A stretch of 29,446 bases of DNA from JBGYPP01 sp041838515 (GCA_041838515.1 JBGYPP010000076.1:1-29446), one strand, 5' to 3'; counted from the stretch's first letter, positions 7,910-15,697 are shown. A program made the numbers and translations. The notes: generated from the letters alone by a model not told the origin.

Positions 7910-7999
7910 AAAAAGGCCTGGGGTCTGGATGTATCTGCCAAACACCCTCTTCCGCATCATCGGAGAGGCTGGCGCTTACATTCCGCCCCGGGCCTTTTT
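7910..7999. terminator. Bidirectional terminator with an internally folded loop between trpB2 and the LacI gene
   Basis: A 14-bp outer stem (AAAAAGGCCTGGGG at 7910-7923 with CCCCGGGCCTTTTT at 7986-7999, one G-U pair) has A-runs and T-runs on both ends. It can therefore stop transcription from either side. Its 62-base loop is itself paired: GCCA with TGGC and, inside that, CCTCTTCCG with CGGAGAGG around CATCAT. The last bases overlap the stop codon of the minus-strand regulator gene. Confidence 0.75.
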
Positions 8000-9083
8000 A
8001 TCTATGGTCCGTATGTATGATTTGCTGTAAATACTGCCTGTAGAGCCAAGGATTGACCTGCTGTACCGAGTCAGCGGCCTGCTTGTGCCTCCAGACCACC
8101 CGGGGCTTGGCCAGGGCGGTGGATTTCCGCAGGGACAGCGAGGGGCGCAGGAGATTTTTGCTAAAGGCCACACCGTTTTTGATGGCGCGGAGTATGAAGT
8201 AACCGCTCTTGCCCAGGGAGAGCCGCTCCTGTCGTATGCTGCTCAGGGGCGGATCGCACAGCTGGGCTATGGGCAGGTCGTCAAAGCCTATAACGCTGAT
8301 GTCCTCCGGCACAGACAGGCCCAGCAGGCGGCACTGTTCCAATACGCCTGTGGCTATCAGGTCATTGCCGCACAATATGGCCGTAGCCCCATTTTCTATA
8401 AATCCCGGCACGTGGTAAGCCGCCGCCTCGGCCACAAAGTAGCCGTATACAGCCAAGGACGGGTCTATGGGCAGCTGTAGGGCGGCCATGCCCCGCAGAT
8501 AGGCTGCCATTCTCTGGTCGGAGATAAAAGAACCCTTGGAGCCGTCCAAAAAGGCGATTTTCTCATGGCCCAGCATCAAAAGATGCCGCAGAGCCATTTC
8601 CATGCCCTCCTCTGAGTCCGTGCCTATAAAGCTGACCATGGGATTCTTGGGCGTGAAATTGTCCAGCAGTACGGTGGGGAACTTGGTATTCTCAAATTGG
8701 GCCATCCAGGGATCTTCCAGGGAGCAGCCCAGGAAAAAGGCGCCGGTATACCCGCCTTTGAGCATAAAGGCGTCATAGGCCATCTGCCTTTGCATATCCA
8801 GGCTAAGGGATAGGACGTCCACATCCTTTTTTTCCTGGAAAGCGGCCTGGCGAAAGCCCAGCACGATTTCGTGGCCAAAGGAATCCTCCGGCTCCCATTC
8901 CATATTCTCTACAAATATGCAAAGCCGGCTCTTGGCCTTGGCCTTGGTATAACCCAGCTCCACCGCCGTTTCCAGTATGGCATGGCGCAGGCTCTCGCCC
9001 ACGTCCTTGGCTCCGTTGAGGCCCTTGGATACGGTGCCGGGGGAAATGCCCAGTTTTTGCGCTATATCCTTAATGGTTGCCAT
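7998..9083 (-). CDS. LacI-family transcriptional regulator
   Basis: A 361-residue repressor-type regulator. The N-terminal helix-turn-helix reads MATIKDIAQKLGISPGTVSKGLNG, typical of LacI. The core is a periplasmic-binding-protein-like sensor (VLLDNF, FIGTDSEEGM, LGHEKIAFL, AILCGNDLIATGVL, DISVIGFDD). Only about a dozen residues join LGY to the first core strand LCIFVE, so the usual hinge-helix segment (YxPNxxAxxL) seems shortened. ATG 9083 has GGAGG seven bases upstream; the same frame stays open far upstream through the opposite strand of malE, which is not coding. It is divergent from the MalE-like gene, so it probably controls that uptake locus in response to a sugar. The inducer is unknown. 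Confidence 0.93.
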   Translation of the reverse strand: MATIKDIAQKLGISPGTVSKGLNGAKDVGESLRHAILETAVELGYTKAKAKSRLCIFVENMEWEPEDSFGHEIVLGFRQAAFQEKKDVDVLSLSLDMQRQMAYDAFMLKGGYTGAFFLGCSLEDPWMAQFENTKFPTVLLDNFTPKNPMVSFIGTDSEEGMEMALRHLLMLGHEKIAFLDGSKGSFISDQRMAAYLRGMAALQLPIDPSLAVYGYFVAEAAAYHVPGFIENGATAILCGNDLIATGVLEQCRLLGLSVPEDISVIGFDDLPIAQLCDPPLSSIRQERLSLGKSGYFILRAIKNGVAFSKNLLRPSLSLRKSTALAKPRVVWRHKQAADSVQQVNPWLYRQYLQQIIHTDHR

Positions 9084-9133
9084 AGGGTTTCCTCCAAATG
9101 CCGGGGGCATACGCCCTGCGCCAGCATGTATAC

Positions 9134-9162
9134 AGTATATAGGAAAGGAGAGGCAGGCACAA
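9134..9162 (-). promoter_or_regulatory. Putative promoter of the LacI-family gene
   Basis: On the minus strand TTGTGC (9157-9162) and TATACT (9134-9139) are 17 bases apart, about 50 bases upstream of the start codon at 9083. The -10 match is good; the -35 match is partial. Confidence 0.5.
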
Positions 9163-9180
9163 GGAAAAAGAGGAAATACG

Positions 9181-9198
9181 AAAAGTTTCGTAACTTTT
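9181..9198. promoter_or_regulatory. Inverted repeat, candidate operator in the lacI-malE divergent region
   Basis: AAAAGTT (9181-9187) and AACTTTT (9192-9198) form a perfect 7-bp inverted repeat around TCGT. A second pairing, TTCGT (9187-9191) with ACGAA (9201-9205), extends beyond it. It sits 18 bases upstream of the regulator's -35 box and about 54 bases upstream of the malE -35. The surrounding gap (9084-9380) also carries repeated CGAAA units. Confidence 0.5.
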
Positions 9199-9251
9199 GC
9201 ACGAAAATAATAAGGCGAAATTAAACACAATGACGAAAAATGGAAAGTATG

Positions 9252-9281
9252 TTGACATACAGCGGTCATTCTTGCTATAAT
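9252..9281 (+). promoter_or_regulatory. Sigma-A promoter of the MalE-like gene
   Basis: Both hexamers are perfect: TTGACA (9252-9257) and TATAAT (9276-9281), with an 18-base spacer. Transcription should start near 9288, among CGAAA repeats that could be regulator-binding half-sites. Confidence 0.85.
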
Positions 9282-9332
9282 CCACTCATCGAAACGAAAC
9301 TTTGCGAAACCGACAAGCCAAAACAACAAATC

Positions 9333-9348
9333 TTTGCGGAATCGCAAA
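9333..9348. promoter_or_regulatory. Palindrome in the malE 5' leader, candidate operator
   Basis: TTTGCG-GAAT-CGCAAA is a perfect 6-bp inverted repeat with a 4-base centre, about 45 bases downstream of the expected transcription start and 32 bases before the malE ATG. Related TTTGCG occurs again at 9301-9306. LacI-family repressors commonly use such GCAAA-type half-sites; binding here is inference. Confidence 0.5.
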
Positions 9349-9380
9349 AACCCCGTAACCGGGAAGGAGAGGAAAGAGTT

Positions 9381-10658
9381 ATGAAAAGGAAAGTACTGTC
9401 TATGCTCCTGGCCGGCGCCATGGCGCTGAGCCTGGCTGCCTGCGGCAATTCCGCCGCCACCACGGCTGCTGAAACCGTCGCCACCCAGGCTGCCTCTGCC
9501 GAGAGCGCTGCCGGCCAGACGGCCGCCGCCGTAGAGGATATCAGCCTGACCGTATGGGCTCCCCAGGAGGATCAGACCGGGGACAACTGGCTGCAGACCC
9601 AGTGTGAGGCCTTTGCCGCCGCCAATCCCCAGTGGAATATCAGCTTTACCTACGGCGTTTGCTCTGAGGGCGATGCCAAGACCAATGTGACTGTGGATCC
9701 TGCCAACGCTGCCGATGTATATATGTATGCCAATGACCAGATACCCGTGCTGGTGACGGCCGGCGCTCTGGCTGAGCTGGGCGGAACTGCCCTGGATGCC
9801 ATAGTGTCCTCCAACTCTGAGACCACGGTCAGCACCGTCAGCTATCAGGGCGGCGTATACGGCGTGCCTTTCACCAGCAACACCTGGTTTATGTATTATG
9901 ACAAGAGCGCCTATAGCGAGGAGGATGTAAAGAGCCTTGAGGCCATGCTGGATAAGGGTGTTGTGTCCTTCCCTCTGTCCAACTCCTGGTACATGGCTTC
10001 TTTCTACACCGGTGGCGGATGCACCCTCTTTGGCGCGGACGGCACTGACGAGGCCGCCGGCATAGACTTCTCCGGCGATAAGGCTGTAGCCGTTACCAAG
10101 TATCTGGTGGGCCTGGCCTCCAACAAGAATTTCCGCAATGATGCAGACGGCTCCGGCATAGCCGGTCTGGGCGATGGCAGCGTGCAGGCCATGTTCTCCG
10201 GCTCCTGGGATTATGCCAACGTGCAGGAGGCCCTGGGCGAGAATATGGGCGTGGCCGTACCTCCCAGCTTTACCCTGGATGGCAAGTCCGTACAGATGAA
10301 AGCCTTTGCCGGTTCCAAGGCCATAGGCGTAAATCCTAACAGCAAGTATCCTCAGGCGGCTGTGGCTTTGGCCGTATATCTGGGCGGTCAGGAGGCTCAG
10401 GAGGCACATTACAACATGCGCAATATCATACCCACCCACACCGGTTTGGATGTATCCGGCGATCCTCTGGCCCAGGTACAGATGGATACCATGGCCAAGG
10501 CTTCCGTTGTACAGCCTATATTGGCCAACATGGCTAACTACTGGACCCCTGCTGAGAATATGGGCAAGGAGATAGTGGCCGGCACTGTAACCGAGGCCAA
10601 TGCGGCTGAAAAGACTGAGGCTATGAACCAGGCCATGAACGCATCGGCAATCAACTAA
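9381..10658 (+). CDS. Sugar ABC transporter substrate-binding lipoprotein, MalE-like
   Basis: A 425-residue extracellular lipoprotein. The signal peptide MKRKVLSMLLAGAMALS ends in lipobox LAAC with Cys21 as the lipid-anchored residue. An Ala/Thr-rich tether of about 30 residues follows, then a family 1 (maltose/maltodextrin type) binding fold starting ISLTVWAPQEDQ. NTWFMYYDKSAYS, the FSGSWDY segment and the C-terminal PIIPTH-like region (here NIIPTHTG) match that family. It should deliver oligosaccharide to the MalF/MalG-like permeases encoded next. No ATP-binding subunit is encoded here, so the system probably borrows a shared MsmX/UgpC-type ATPase. The promoter and operator-like repeats upstream suggest control by the divergent LacI-family protein. 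Exact sugar is not certain. Confidence 0.92.
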   Translation: MKRKVLSMLLAGAMALSLAACGNSAATTAAETVATQAASAESAAGQTAAAVEDISLTVWAPQEDQTGDNWLQTQCEAFAAANPQWNISFTYGVCSEGDAKTNVTVDPANAADVYMYANDQIPVLVTAGALAELGGTALDAIVSSNSETTVSTVSYQGGVYGVPFTSNTWFMYYDKSAYSEEDVKSLEAMLDKGVVSFPLSNSWYMASFYTGGGCTLFGADGTDEAAGIDFSGDKAVAVTKYLVGLASNKNFRNDADGSGIAGLGDGSVQAMFSGSWDYANVQEALGENMGVAVPPSFTLDGKSVQMKAFAGSKAIGVNPNSKYPQAAVALAVYLGGQEAQEAHYNMRNIIPTHTGLDVSGDPLAQVQMDTMAKASVVQPILANMANYWTPAENMGKEIVAGTVTEANAAEKTEAMNQAMNASAIN

Positions 10659-10678
10659 TACCATATAGGAAGAGTTGA

Positions 10679-10718
10679 AGCGTGGCCGAACCTTTGGGGG
10701 CGGCCGCGCTTTGTTTTT
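10679..10718 (+). terminator. Attenuator-like hairpin between the binding protein and permease genes
   Basis: A 10-bp GC-rich stem (AGCGTGGCCG at 10679-10688 with CGGCCGCGCT at 10701-10710, one G-U pair) is followed by TTGTTTTT. It lies inside the 82-base gap before malF. Partial termination here would give more binding protein than permease, a common pattern in such operons. Confidence 0.7.
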
Positions 10719-10740
10719 CAAAAGAAAGGCTGGGAGCGAT

Positions 10741-12102
10741 ATGAGGGCGAAAGGCGGCAAAAAGGGGTCGGGCGGGCTGGCCCTGGCGTGGAGGGAGGGC
10801 GGTTGGCCCACCAGACTCTCCCTGTTGGTCTGGGGGGCCGGGCATATGGTCAGGGGGCAGAGGCTCAAGGGAGCCTTGCTGCTGGCCGCAGAGGGCCTGT
10901 TTTGGTGGTTCTTTGTTGCCGCAGGCCTGCCGGCCCTGGTGCAGCTGCCCGGCTTGGGCGACAGCGCCCAGGAGAAGGTGTGGAATGAGGCCAAGCAGAT
11001 CTTTGAGTATACCCGAGGGGATTCCTCCCTGCTCATACTGCTCTATGGCATTTCCGTCCTCTTTGTCTGCCTGGCCGCCATACTTCTCTGCCTTGGGCAA
11101 TTCCGGCACAGTTATAAGTTAAAGGCGGATATGGATCAGGGCAGGAAGCCTCCCAGCCTATGGCAGGATATACTTTCCCTGCGAGATGGTAATATACATG
11201 CGTTGCTGATGAGCGGACCTTTGGCCGGCATACTGCTCTTTACCGTCCTGCCTATAGTATTTATGATCTCCATGGCTTTTACCGATTACTCCAAGGAGGG
11301 GGACAAGCTGTTGCTCTTTGACTGGGTGGGCCTGGTCAATTTCCAGCGGGTGCTGAACTGGAGCGGAACCCTGGGCAGGCAGTTCTGGAGTGTTTTGGCC
11401 TGGACGGTGACCTGGGCATTCCTTGCCACCTTTTTGAATTATTTCCTGGGCATGGCGCTGGCCATGGTGATCAACCGCCGGGACACCAAGTGGAAGGCTT
11501 TTTGGCGTTTTTGCTTCGTCCTATCCATAGCCGTACCCCAGTTTGTATCCCTGCTGATCATGCGCACCATGCTGCAGCCCCAGGGGGCGGTCAATGTCAT
11601 CCTGCAAAATTTGGGCATTATAGATACGGCCCTGCCTTTTTGGACAGATCCGCTATGGGCCAGGGTTACGGTCATCGTAGTAAATCTGTGGGTGGGCATA
11701 CCCTTTACCTTGATGCAGGTGACCGGCATACTGCAAAATATACCCACGGAGCTGTATGAGGCGGCCAGGGTGGACGGCGCCAACCATGTGACCATATTCT
11801 TCAAAATCACCCTGCCCTATATGCTCTTTGTGACGGCACCCTACCTGATCACCCAATTCACCGGCAATATTAACAATTTCAATGTGATCTACCTGCTCTC
11901 AGCCGGCGGCCCCACCAATGTGGGGGATACGGCCGGCCAGACGGATCTCCTGGTGACCTGGCTGTTCAAGCTGACCATAGAACAGCAGTATTTCAACATA
12001 GGCGCGGTAATAGGCATTTTGACCTTTGTCATTTTGGCCATAGTGTCCTTGGTGACCTATAGGAACTCGGGGGCGTACAAAAACGAGGAGGCGTTCATGT
12101 GA
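10741..12102 (+). CDS. Sugar ABC transporter permease, MalF/MdxF-like
   Basis: A 453-residue inner-membrane permease. The N-terminal 140 residues carry extra hydrophobic segments and the motif GAGHMVRGQRLKGALLL, as in the extended MalF/MdxF proteins of Firmicutes. The transport core begins near residue 155. The EAA loop that docks the ATPase is EAARVDGANHVTIFFKITLPY near the C-terminal third. ATG 10741 follows GGGAG; a TTG at 10675 lies too close to its ribosome site and inside the attenuator stem. It pairs with the MalG-like subunit, whose start overlaps this stop codon by one base. Together with the MalE-like protein it should import malto-oligosaccharides or related glucans. Confidence 0.92.
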   Translation: MRAKGGKKGSGGLALAWREGGWPTRLSLLVWGAGHMVRGQRLKGALLLAAEGLFWWFFVAAGLPALVQLPGLGDSAQEKVWNEAKQIFEYTRGDSSLLILLYGISVLFVCLAAILLCLGQFRHSYKLKADMDQGRKPPSLWQDILSLRDGNIHALLMSGPLAGILLFTVLPIVFMISMAFTDYSKEGDKLLLFDWVGLVNFQRVLNWSGTLGRQFWSVLAWTVTWAFLATFLNYFLGMALAMVINRRDTKWKAFWRFCFVLSIAVPQFVSLLIMRTMLQPQGAVNVILQNLGIIDTALPFWTDPLWARVTVIVVNLWVGIPFTLMQVTGILQNIPTELYEAARVDGANHVTIFFKITLPYMLFVTAPYLITQFTGNINNFNVIYLLSAGGPTNVGDTAGQTDLLVTWLFKLTIEQQYFNIGAVIGILTFVILAIVSLVTYRNSGAYKNEEAFM

Positions 12103-12965
12103 TGAAGAAGAATACACTGCCTGTGCGAAGAAGGGCCGTCAACGGCCTGGTGCATCTGTTCCTGGCGGCGCTGTCCGCGCTGTGGCTCCTGCCTATATTT
12201 TGGATAGTCCTGACCAGCTTCCGGGGGGAGAAAGGCTCCTTTGTAAACAGTTTCTTTCCCAAGACCTATACGCTGGACAATTATATCAAGCTGTTCGCCG
12301 ACAGAAATATTTTGAATTTTCCACAGATGTTTTTGAACACTTTGATAATATCTGTATTTTCCTGTATAATTTCTACATTTTTTGTCTTGTCCGTGTCCTA
12401 TTGTATGTCCAGGCTGCGTTTTGGCCTGCGCAGGGCGTATATGAATCTCGCCATGGTGCTGACCCTCTTTCCGCGATTTATGTCCATGATCCCCGTGTAT
12501 TATATACTGAAAGCCTTGGGCCTGTCCGAGGGTTCTATGATACGGGTGGCTTTGGTGCTGGTGTATTCGGCGGGAGCCGGACTGACCTTTTATGTGGCCA
12601 AGGGCTTCTTTGACACCGTACCTAAATCTCTGGATGAGGCGGCTTATATGGATGGGGCCACACGCTGGCAGATTTTTACCAAGATCATCATACCTATATC
12701 CAGGCCCATACTGATATTCACCGTATTGACGGCCTTTATCGCCCCCTGGATAGATTTCGTCTTTGCCAAGGTAATATGCCGCACCCATGCGGAATATTAC
12801 ACTGTGGCCATAGGTCTGTGGAATATGCTCCAAAAGGAGTATATACACCAATGGTATACCAGCTTTGCCGCCGGCGCGGTATGCGTATCCGTACCCATAG
12901 CCATATTGTTTCTGTTTATGCAGAGGTTCTATGCGGAGGGTATGGCCGGCGCCGTCAAGGGTTAG
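12102..12965 (+). CDS. Sugar ABC transporter permease, MalG-like
   Basis: A 287-residue inner-membrane permease with about six hydrophobic segments, the normal MalG size. The EAA loop reads EAAYMDGATRWQIFTKIIIP, as expected for ATPase docking. ATG 12102 shares its A with the TGA of malF (TGATG), indicating translational coupling; the ribosome site GAGGAGG lies within the malF end. GTG 12099 is an in-frame alternative. The C-terminal FMQRFYAEGMAGAVKG is the typical MalG ending. A strong terminator follows seven bases after the stop, so the transporter operon proper ends here. Confidence 0.93.
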   Translation: MKKNTLPVRRRAVNGLVHLFLAALSALWLLPIFWIVLTSFRGEKGSFVNSFFPKTYTLDNYIKLFADRNILNFPQMFLNTLIISVFSCIISTFFVLSVSYCMSRLRFGLRRAYMNLAMVLTLFPRFMSMIPVYYILKALGLSEGSMIRVALVLVYSAGAGLTFYVAKGFFDTVPKSLDEAAYMDGATRWQIFTKIIIPISRPILIFTVLTAFIAPWIDFVFAKVICRTHAEYYTVAIGLWNMLQKEYIHQWYTSFAAGAVCVSVPIAILFLFMQRFYAEGMAGAVKG

Positions 12966-12971
12966 CCGCAG

Positions 12972-12997
12972 GGGAGGGCTTTGGCCCTCCCTTTTTT
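12972..12997 (+). terminator. Intrinsic terminator after the MalG-like gene
   Basis: GGGAGGGC (12972-12979) pairs perfectly with GCCCTCCC (12984-12991) over a 4-base loop, then TTTTTT. Confidence 0.92.
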
Positions 12998-13070
12998 GGA
13001 ATTTGAGAGAGTGCTCGAAGTTGCGGCTGAGGAAGAAGCGGCCGCAGGTATGGCGGGAGGCGGGAGGCAT

Positions 13071-14804
13071 ATGCAGAACTGGAAGATTCTTGCGTTTTGC
13101 CTGCTTTGGTCTGTCCTGGCGGGCTGTGGAGGCAGGCCGGGAGCGGATGCGGCGGCAGGGGAAGAAACTGTGGAAACAGCGGAGGGAGCAATGGTGCAGG
13201 AGCTGGAGGAACGGCAGGAGGTAGGAGGGCTGCGGGCGGCCATGGAGGCGGTGAACCACGTCCGGCCCTTACAAAGCCCGGAGGACAACTATGGCACTAC
13301 TTATGAGATTTTTCCCTATAGCTTTTATGACAGCGATGGGGATGGAATAGGGGATCTGGAGGGAATAAGGCAGAAGCTGGATTATGTGCGCACGGCGGAG
13401 GGAGGTGGCCTGGGAGCGGACAAGCTTTGGCTGATGCCCATACACCCCTCCCCCTCCTATCACAAATACGATGTGGAGGATTATATGGCCATAGATCCGG
13501 TCTATGGCGATATGGAGGATTTTGCGGCGCTGGTGGAGGCGGCAAACCAAAGGGGGCTGGGCATATTGCTGGATGTGGTGATGAACCACAGCGCCAAGAC
13601 CCATCCCTGGTTCGTGGAGGCGGAGACTTATCTGCGCAGCCTGCCGGCGGGAGCCGAGCCGGATGCGGGCCAGTGCGCCTATGTGGATTATTATTTCTTT
13701 TCCCGGGAGCAACTGGAGGGGTATGCGCCGCTGGAGGGCACGGACTGGTACTATGAGGCCCGCTTTAGCCCGGGCATGCCGGATTTGAATCTGGACAATC
13801 CGGCTGTGCAGGCCTATTTCCAGGAGATGGCGCGCTTTTGGCTGGACAAGGGAGCGGCCGGGTTTCGCATGGATGCGGCGCTGTATTATTATACCGGGGA
13901 TCACGAGAAATGCTGGAAGGCGCTGGCCTGGTTCGGAGAGGCCGTCAAGGCGCACAATCCCCGGGCCTATGTGGTGGCGGAGGCCTGGAGCGATTTTGCC
14001 ACCTACGCGCAATATTACCAGAGCGGCATTGACTCCATGTTCAACTTTGCCTTTGGCGACAGCAATGGGCTGGTGGCCCAGACGGTCAAGGGGGCGGTGA
14101 CGGCTATGGACTTTGTCCGTTCCATGGACAAGGTGGAGCAAAGGCTGGGGGATATCCATCCGGAGTATATAGATGCGCCCTTTTACACCAATCACGATCT
14201 GGGCCGGGGAGCGGGCTATTATGTGGGAGAGGATGCGCTGGCCAAGTCCAAGCTGGCCGGGGGCTTGAATCTGTTGATGTCCGGCAATGCCTTTGTCTAT
14301 TACGGCGAGGAGTTGGCCATGAAAGGATCCGGTCGGGATGAGAACAAGCGTGCGCCCATGCCCTGGGGAGGGGATGGCCGTGGCCTGTGCCAGGGGCCGC
14401 CCCGCATGGAGGCCATGGAGCAGCCCTATGGGGATCTGGAGAGCCAGATGGCGGACGGGGATTCGGCCTACTGGTATTGGAAAGAGGCCATGGGCCTGAG
14501 GGGCCGCCATCCGGTTCTGGCCAGGGGGCTGGTGGAGCCGGTGGAGGACCTGGCTCTGGATGCCGCCTCAGGGCAGGCTTATGGCAAATCCGTGGCTGCC
14601 TTTTGGAAGAGGCATGAGGAGTGGGGGGAACTGCTGGTCTGCTTTAACGCCTCGGACGAGGAGGTGGCCCTGGATGTGGAAGGGCTGCTGCCGGAGGCCC
14701 GAGTGGCCGGCTGGCTGTTGGCCAAGGAGGGCAAGTATGGCCTGGAGTCGGGCCGGCTGCTTCTGCCTCCCTATGGAATATGCCTGCTGGAGGCGGCGGA
14801 GTGA
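13071..14804 (+). CDS. Alpha-amylase-type glycoside hydrolase (GH13), surface lipoprotein
   Basis: A 577-residue secreted glucan hydrolase. The signal peptide ends in lipobox VLAGC with Cys19, so it should be anchored to the outer face of the membrane. The barrel begins at FPYSFYDSDGDGIGDLEG, a calcium-binding style loop. The four GH13 regions are visible: DVVMNH (168-173), GFRMDAA with nucleophile Asp268, VVAEAW with acid/base Glu304, and FYTNHD with Asp376. A C-terminal beta domain ends GICLLEAAE. ATG 13071 is chosen because the lipoprotein signal starts there behind GGGAGG; ATG 13050 is in frame but would spoil the signal peptide. It lies after a terminator yet beside the MalEFG-like genes, so it likely feeds them. 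Preferred substrate (starch, glycogen or pullulan) is unknown. Confidence 0.93.
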   Translation: MQNWKILAFCLLWSVLAGCGGRPGADAAAGEETVETAEGAMVQELEERQEVGGLRAAMEAVNHVRPLQSPEDNYGTTYEIFPYSFYDSDGDGIGDLEGIRQKLDYVRTAEGGGLGADKLWLMPIHPSPSYHKYDVEDYMAIDPVYGDMEDFAALVEAANQRGLGILLDVVMNHSAKTHPWFVEAETYLRSLPAGAEPDAGQCAYVDYYFFSREQLEGYAPLEGTDWYYEARFSPGMPDLNLDNPAVQAYFQEMARFWLDKGAAGFRMDAALYYYTGDHEKCWKALAWFGEAVKAHNPRAYVVAEAWSDFATYAQYYQSGIDSMFNFAFGDSNGLVAQTVKGAVTAMDFVRSMDKVEQRLGDIHPEYIDAPFYTNHDLGRGAGYYVGEDALAKSKLAGGLNLLMSGNAFVYYGEELAMKGSGRDENKRAPMPWGGDGRGLCQGPPRMEAMEQPYGDLESQMADGDSAYWYWKEAMGLRGRHPVLARGLVEPVEDLALDAASGQAYGKSVAAFWKRHEEWGELLVCFNASDEEVALDVEGLLPEARVAGWLLAKEGKYGLESGRLLLPPYGICLLEAAE

Positions 14805-14916
14805 TATTCGGCTGTTTCGGCCATGGAAGCAGGGCAGGGTCAAGAGCCGTCCTGGGGCATGGAGCAGTGGGAGCGGTGTAGTGGCGCGCAAGGGTGGCGC
14901 TGGCTGAGGAGGGCTT

Positions 14917-15411
14917 GTGGGAAGGCTGGATGGGGATAGGTCCTATGCCTATTATGACAGCCCGCTGGGGCGGCTGCGCATAGGGTATGCCGGAGAGCGG
15001 CTGTATGCTCTGGAGAGGGTGGAAGCCGGGGAGGATGTGGGCTGTCGGAGCGGCTTTAGCGACAGGGTGATTGCCCAGATCCGTGAATACCTGCGGGGGG
15101 AGAGGCGGGAGTTTGCCCTGGACTGCCATTTGGAGGGTACGGATTTTCAGAGACGGGTATGGGCGGAGTTAATCCGCATACCCTATGGGGAAACCAGGAC
15201 ATACGGGCAGATCGCCCGGGCCATAGGCCAGCCTGGGTCGGCCAGGGCCGTAGGTGGGGCTAACAACAAAAACCCCATACCCATAGTCATACCCTGCCAC
15301 AGGGTGGTGGGGGCTGACGGCGGTCTGGTGGGTTATGCCGGGGGATTGGATATGAAGCTGGCCCTGCTGGATTTGGAGCAGGGCAGGGGCTTGGCAAGCC
15401 CTCCTGAATAA
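14917..15411 (+). CDS. ogt: Methylated-DNA--protein-cysteine S-methyltransferase
   Basis: A 164-residue suicide repair protein that takes the methyl group from O6-methylguanine in DNA. The active site IPCHRVVG carries acceptor Cys127. The DNA-binding helix-turn-helix region (GTDFQRRVWAELIRIPYGETRTYGQIARAIGQPGSARAVGGANNKNP) is complete, including the arginine-finger stretch. GTG 14917 is effectively forced: an in-frame TGA stands at 14905-14907 and no other start codon lies between. GAGGAGG precedes it. It follows the amylase after 112 bases with no recognised terminator, so read-through from there is possible. Its repair role seems unrelated to the sugar genes. Confidence 0.95.
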   Translation: MGRLDGDRSYAYYDSPLGRLRIGYAGERLYALERVEAGEDVGCRSGFSDRVIAQIREYLRGERREFALDCHLEGTDFQRRVWAELIRIPYGETRTYGQIARAIGQPGSARAVGGANNKNPIPIVIPCHRVVGADGGLVGYAGGLDMKLALLDLEQGRGLASPPE

Positions 15412-15442
15412 ATAATCAAAATTGCGATAATTGATCATTCAA

Positions 15443-15478
15443 AAAACAGTAAGCATGCCTGCGCTTGCTGTTTTTTTT
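15443..15478. terminator. Bidirectional-looking terminator after ogt
   Basis: AAAACAGTAAGC (15443-15454) pairs with GCTTGCTGTTTT (15463-15474, one G-U) over an 8-base loop, with eight T's at the end and A's at the front. It closes the ogt unit. From here to 15644 I see nothing else but AT-rich sequence leading to the nagA promoter. Confidence 0.88.
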
Positions 15479-15644
15479 GTGCAATCCATATCATAAGGAT
15501 GGTATTTGCCTCGGCGGAGAGGCGGGAACACAGGCATAGGCGAAAAGGGGATGGGAGAGGTGGCTTTGCTGAGCCGCCAGATTGTACCCTAAAAAATACA
15601 ATCGATTTACTAAGAAAGACAAATAAAACCCATAAAAAAATTTT

Positions 15645-15697
15645 TATAATGGATAAAAAGTGGCTTTTGTAAGGCCAAAGTACATATTTTATCCATT
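15645..15697 (+). promoter_or_regulatory. nagA promoter -10 box overlapped by a long interrupted inverted repeat
   Basis: TATAAT at 15645-15650 is a perfect -10; I see no convincing -35. Starting inside it, AATGGATAAAA (15648-15658) is repeated in perfect inverted form as TTTTATCCATT (15687-15697), 28 bases later. The 3' copy ends two bases before the ribosome site AAGGAGGG. This may be a split operator for a repressor acting on nagA and gatZ, or partly a leader hairpin. Confidence 0.6.

Noticed and set aside
9084..11036. A minus-strand open frame continuing upstream of the LacI gene for about 650 codons
   Set aside because: It lies opposite malE and malF, has no family features, and the LacI domain starts exactly at ATG 9083 with a good ribosome site. 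It is an antisense effect of codon bias.
13021..13056. TGCGGC/GCCGCA inverted repeat before the amylase start
   Set aside because: Six pairs with a long loop in GC-rich sequence is within chance expectation.
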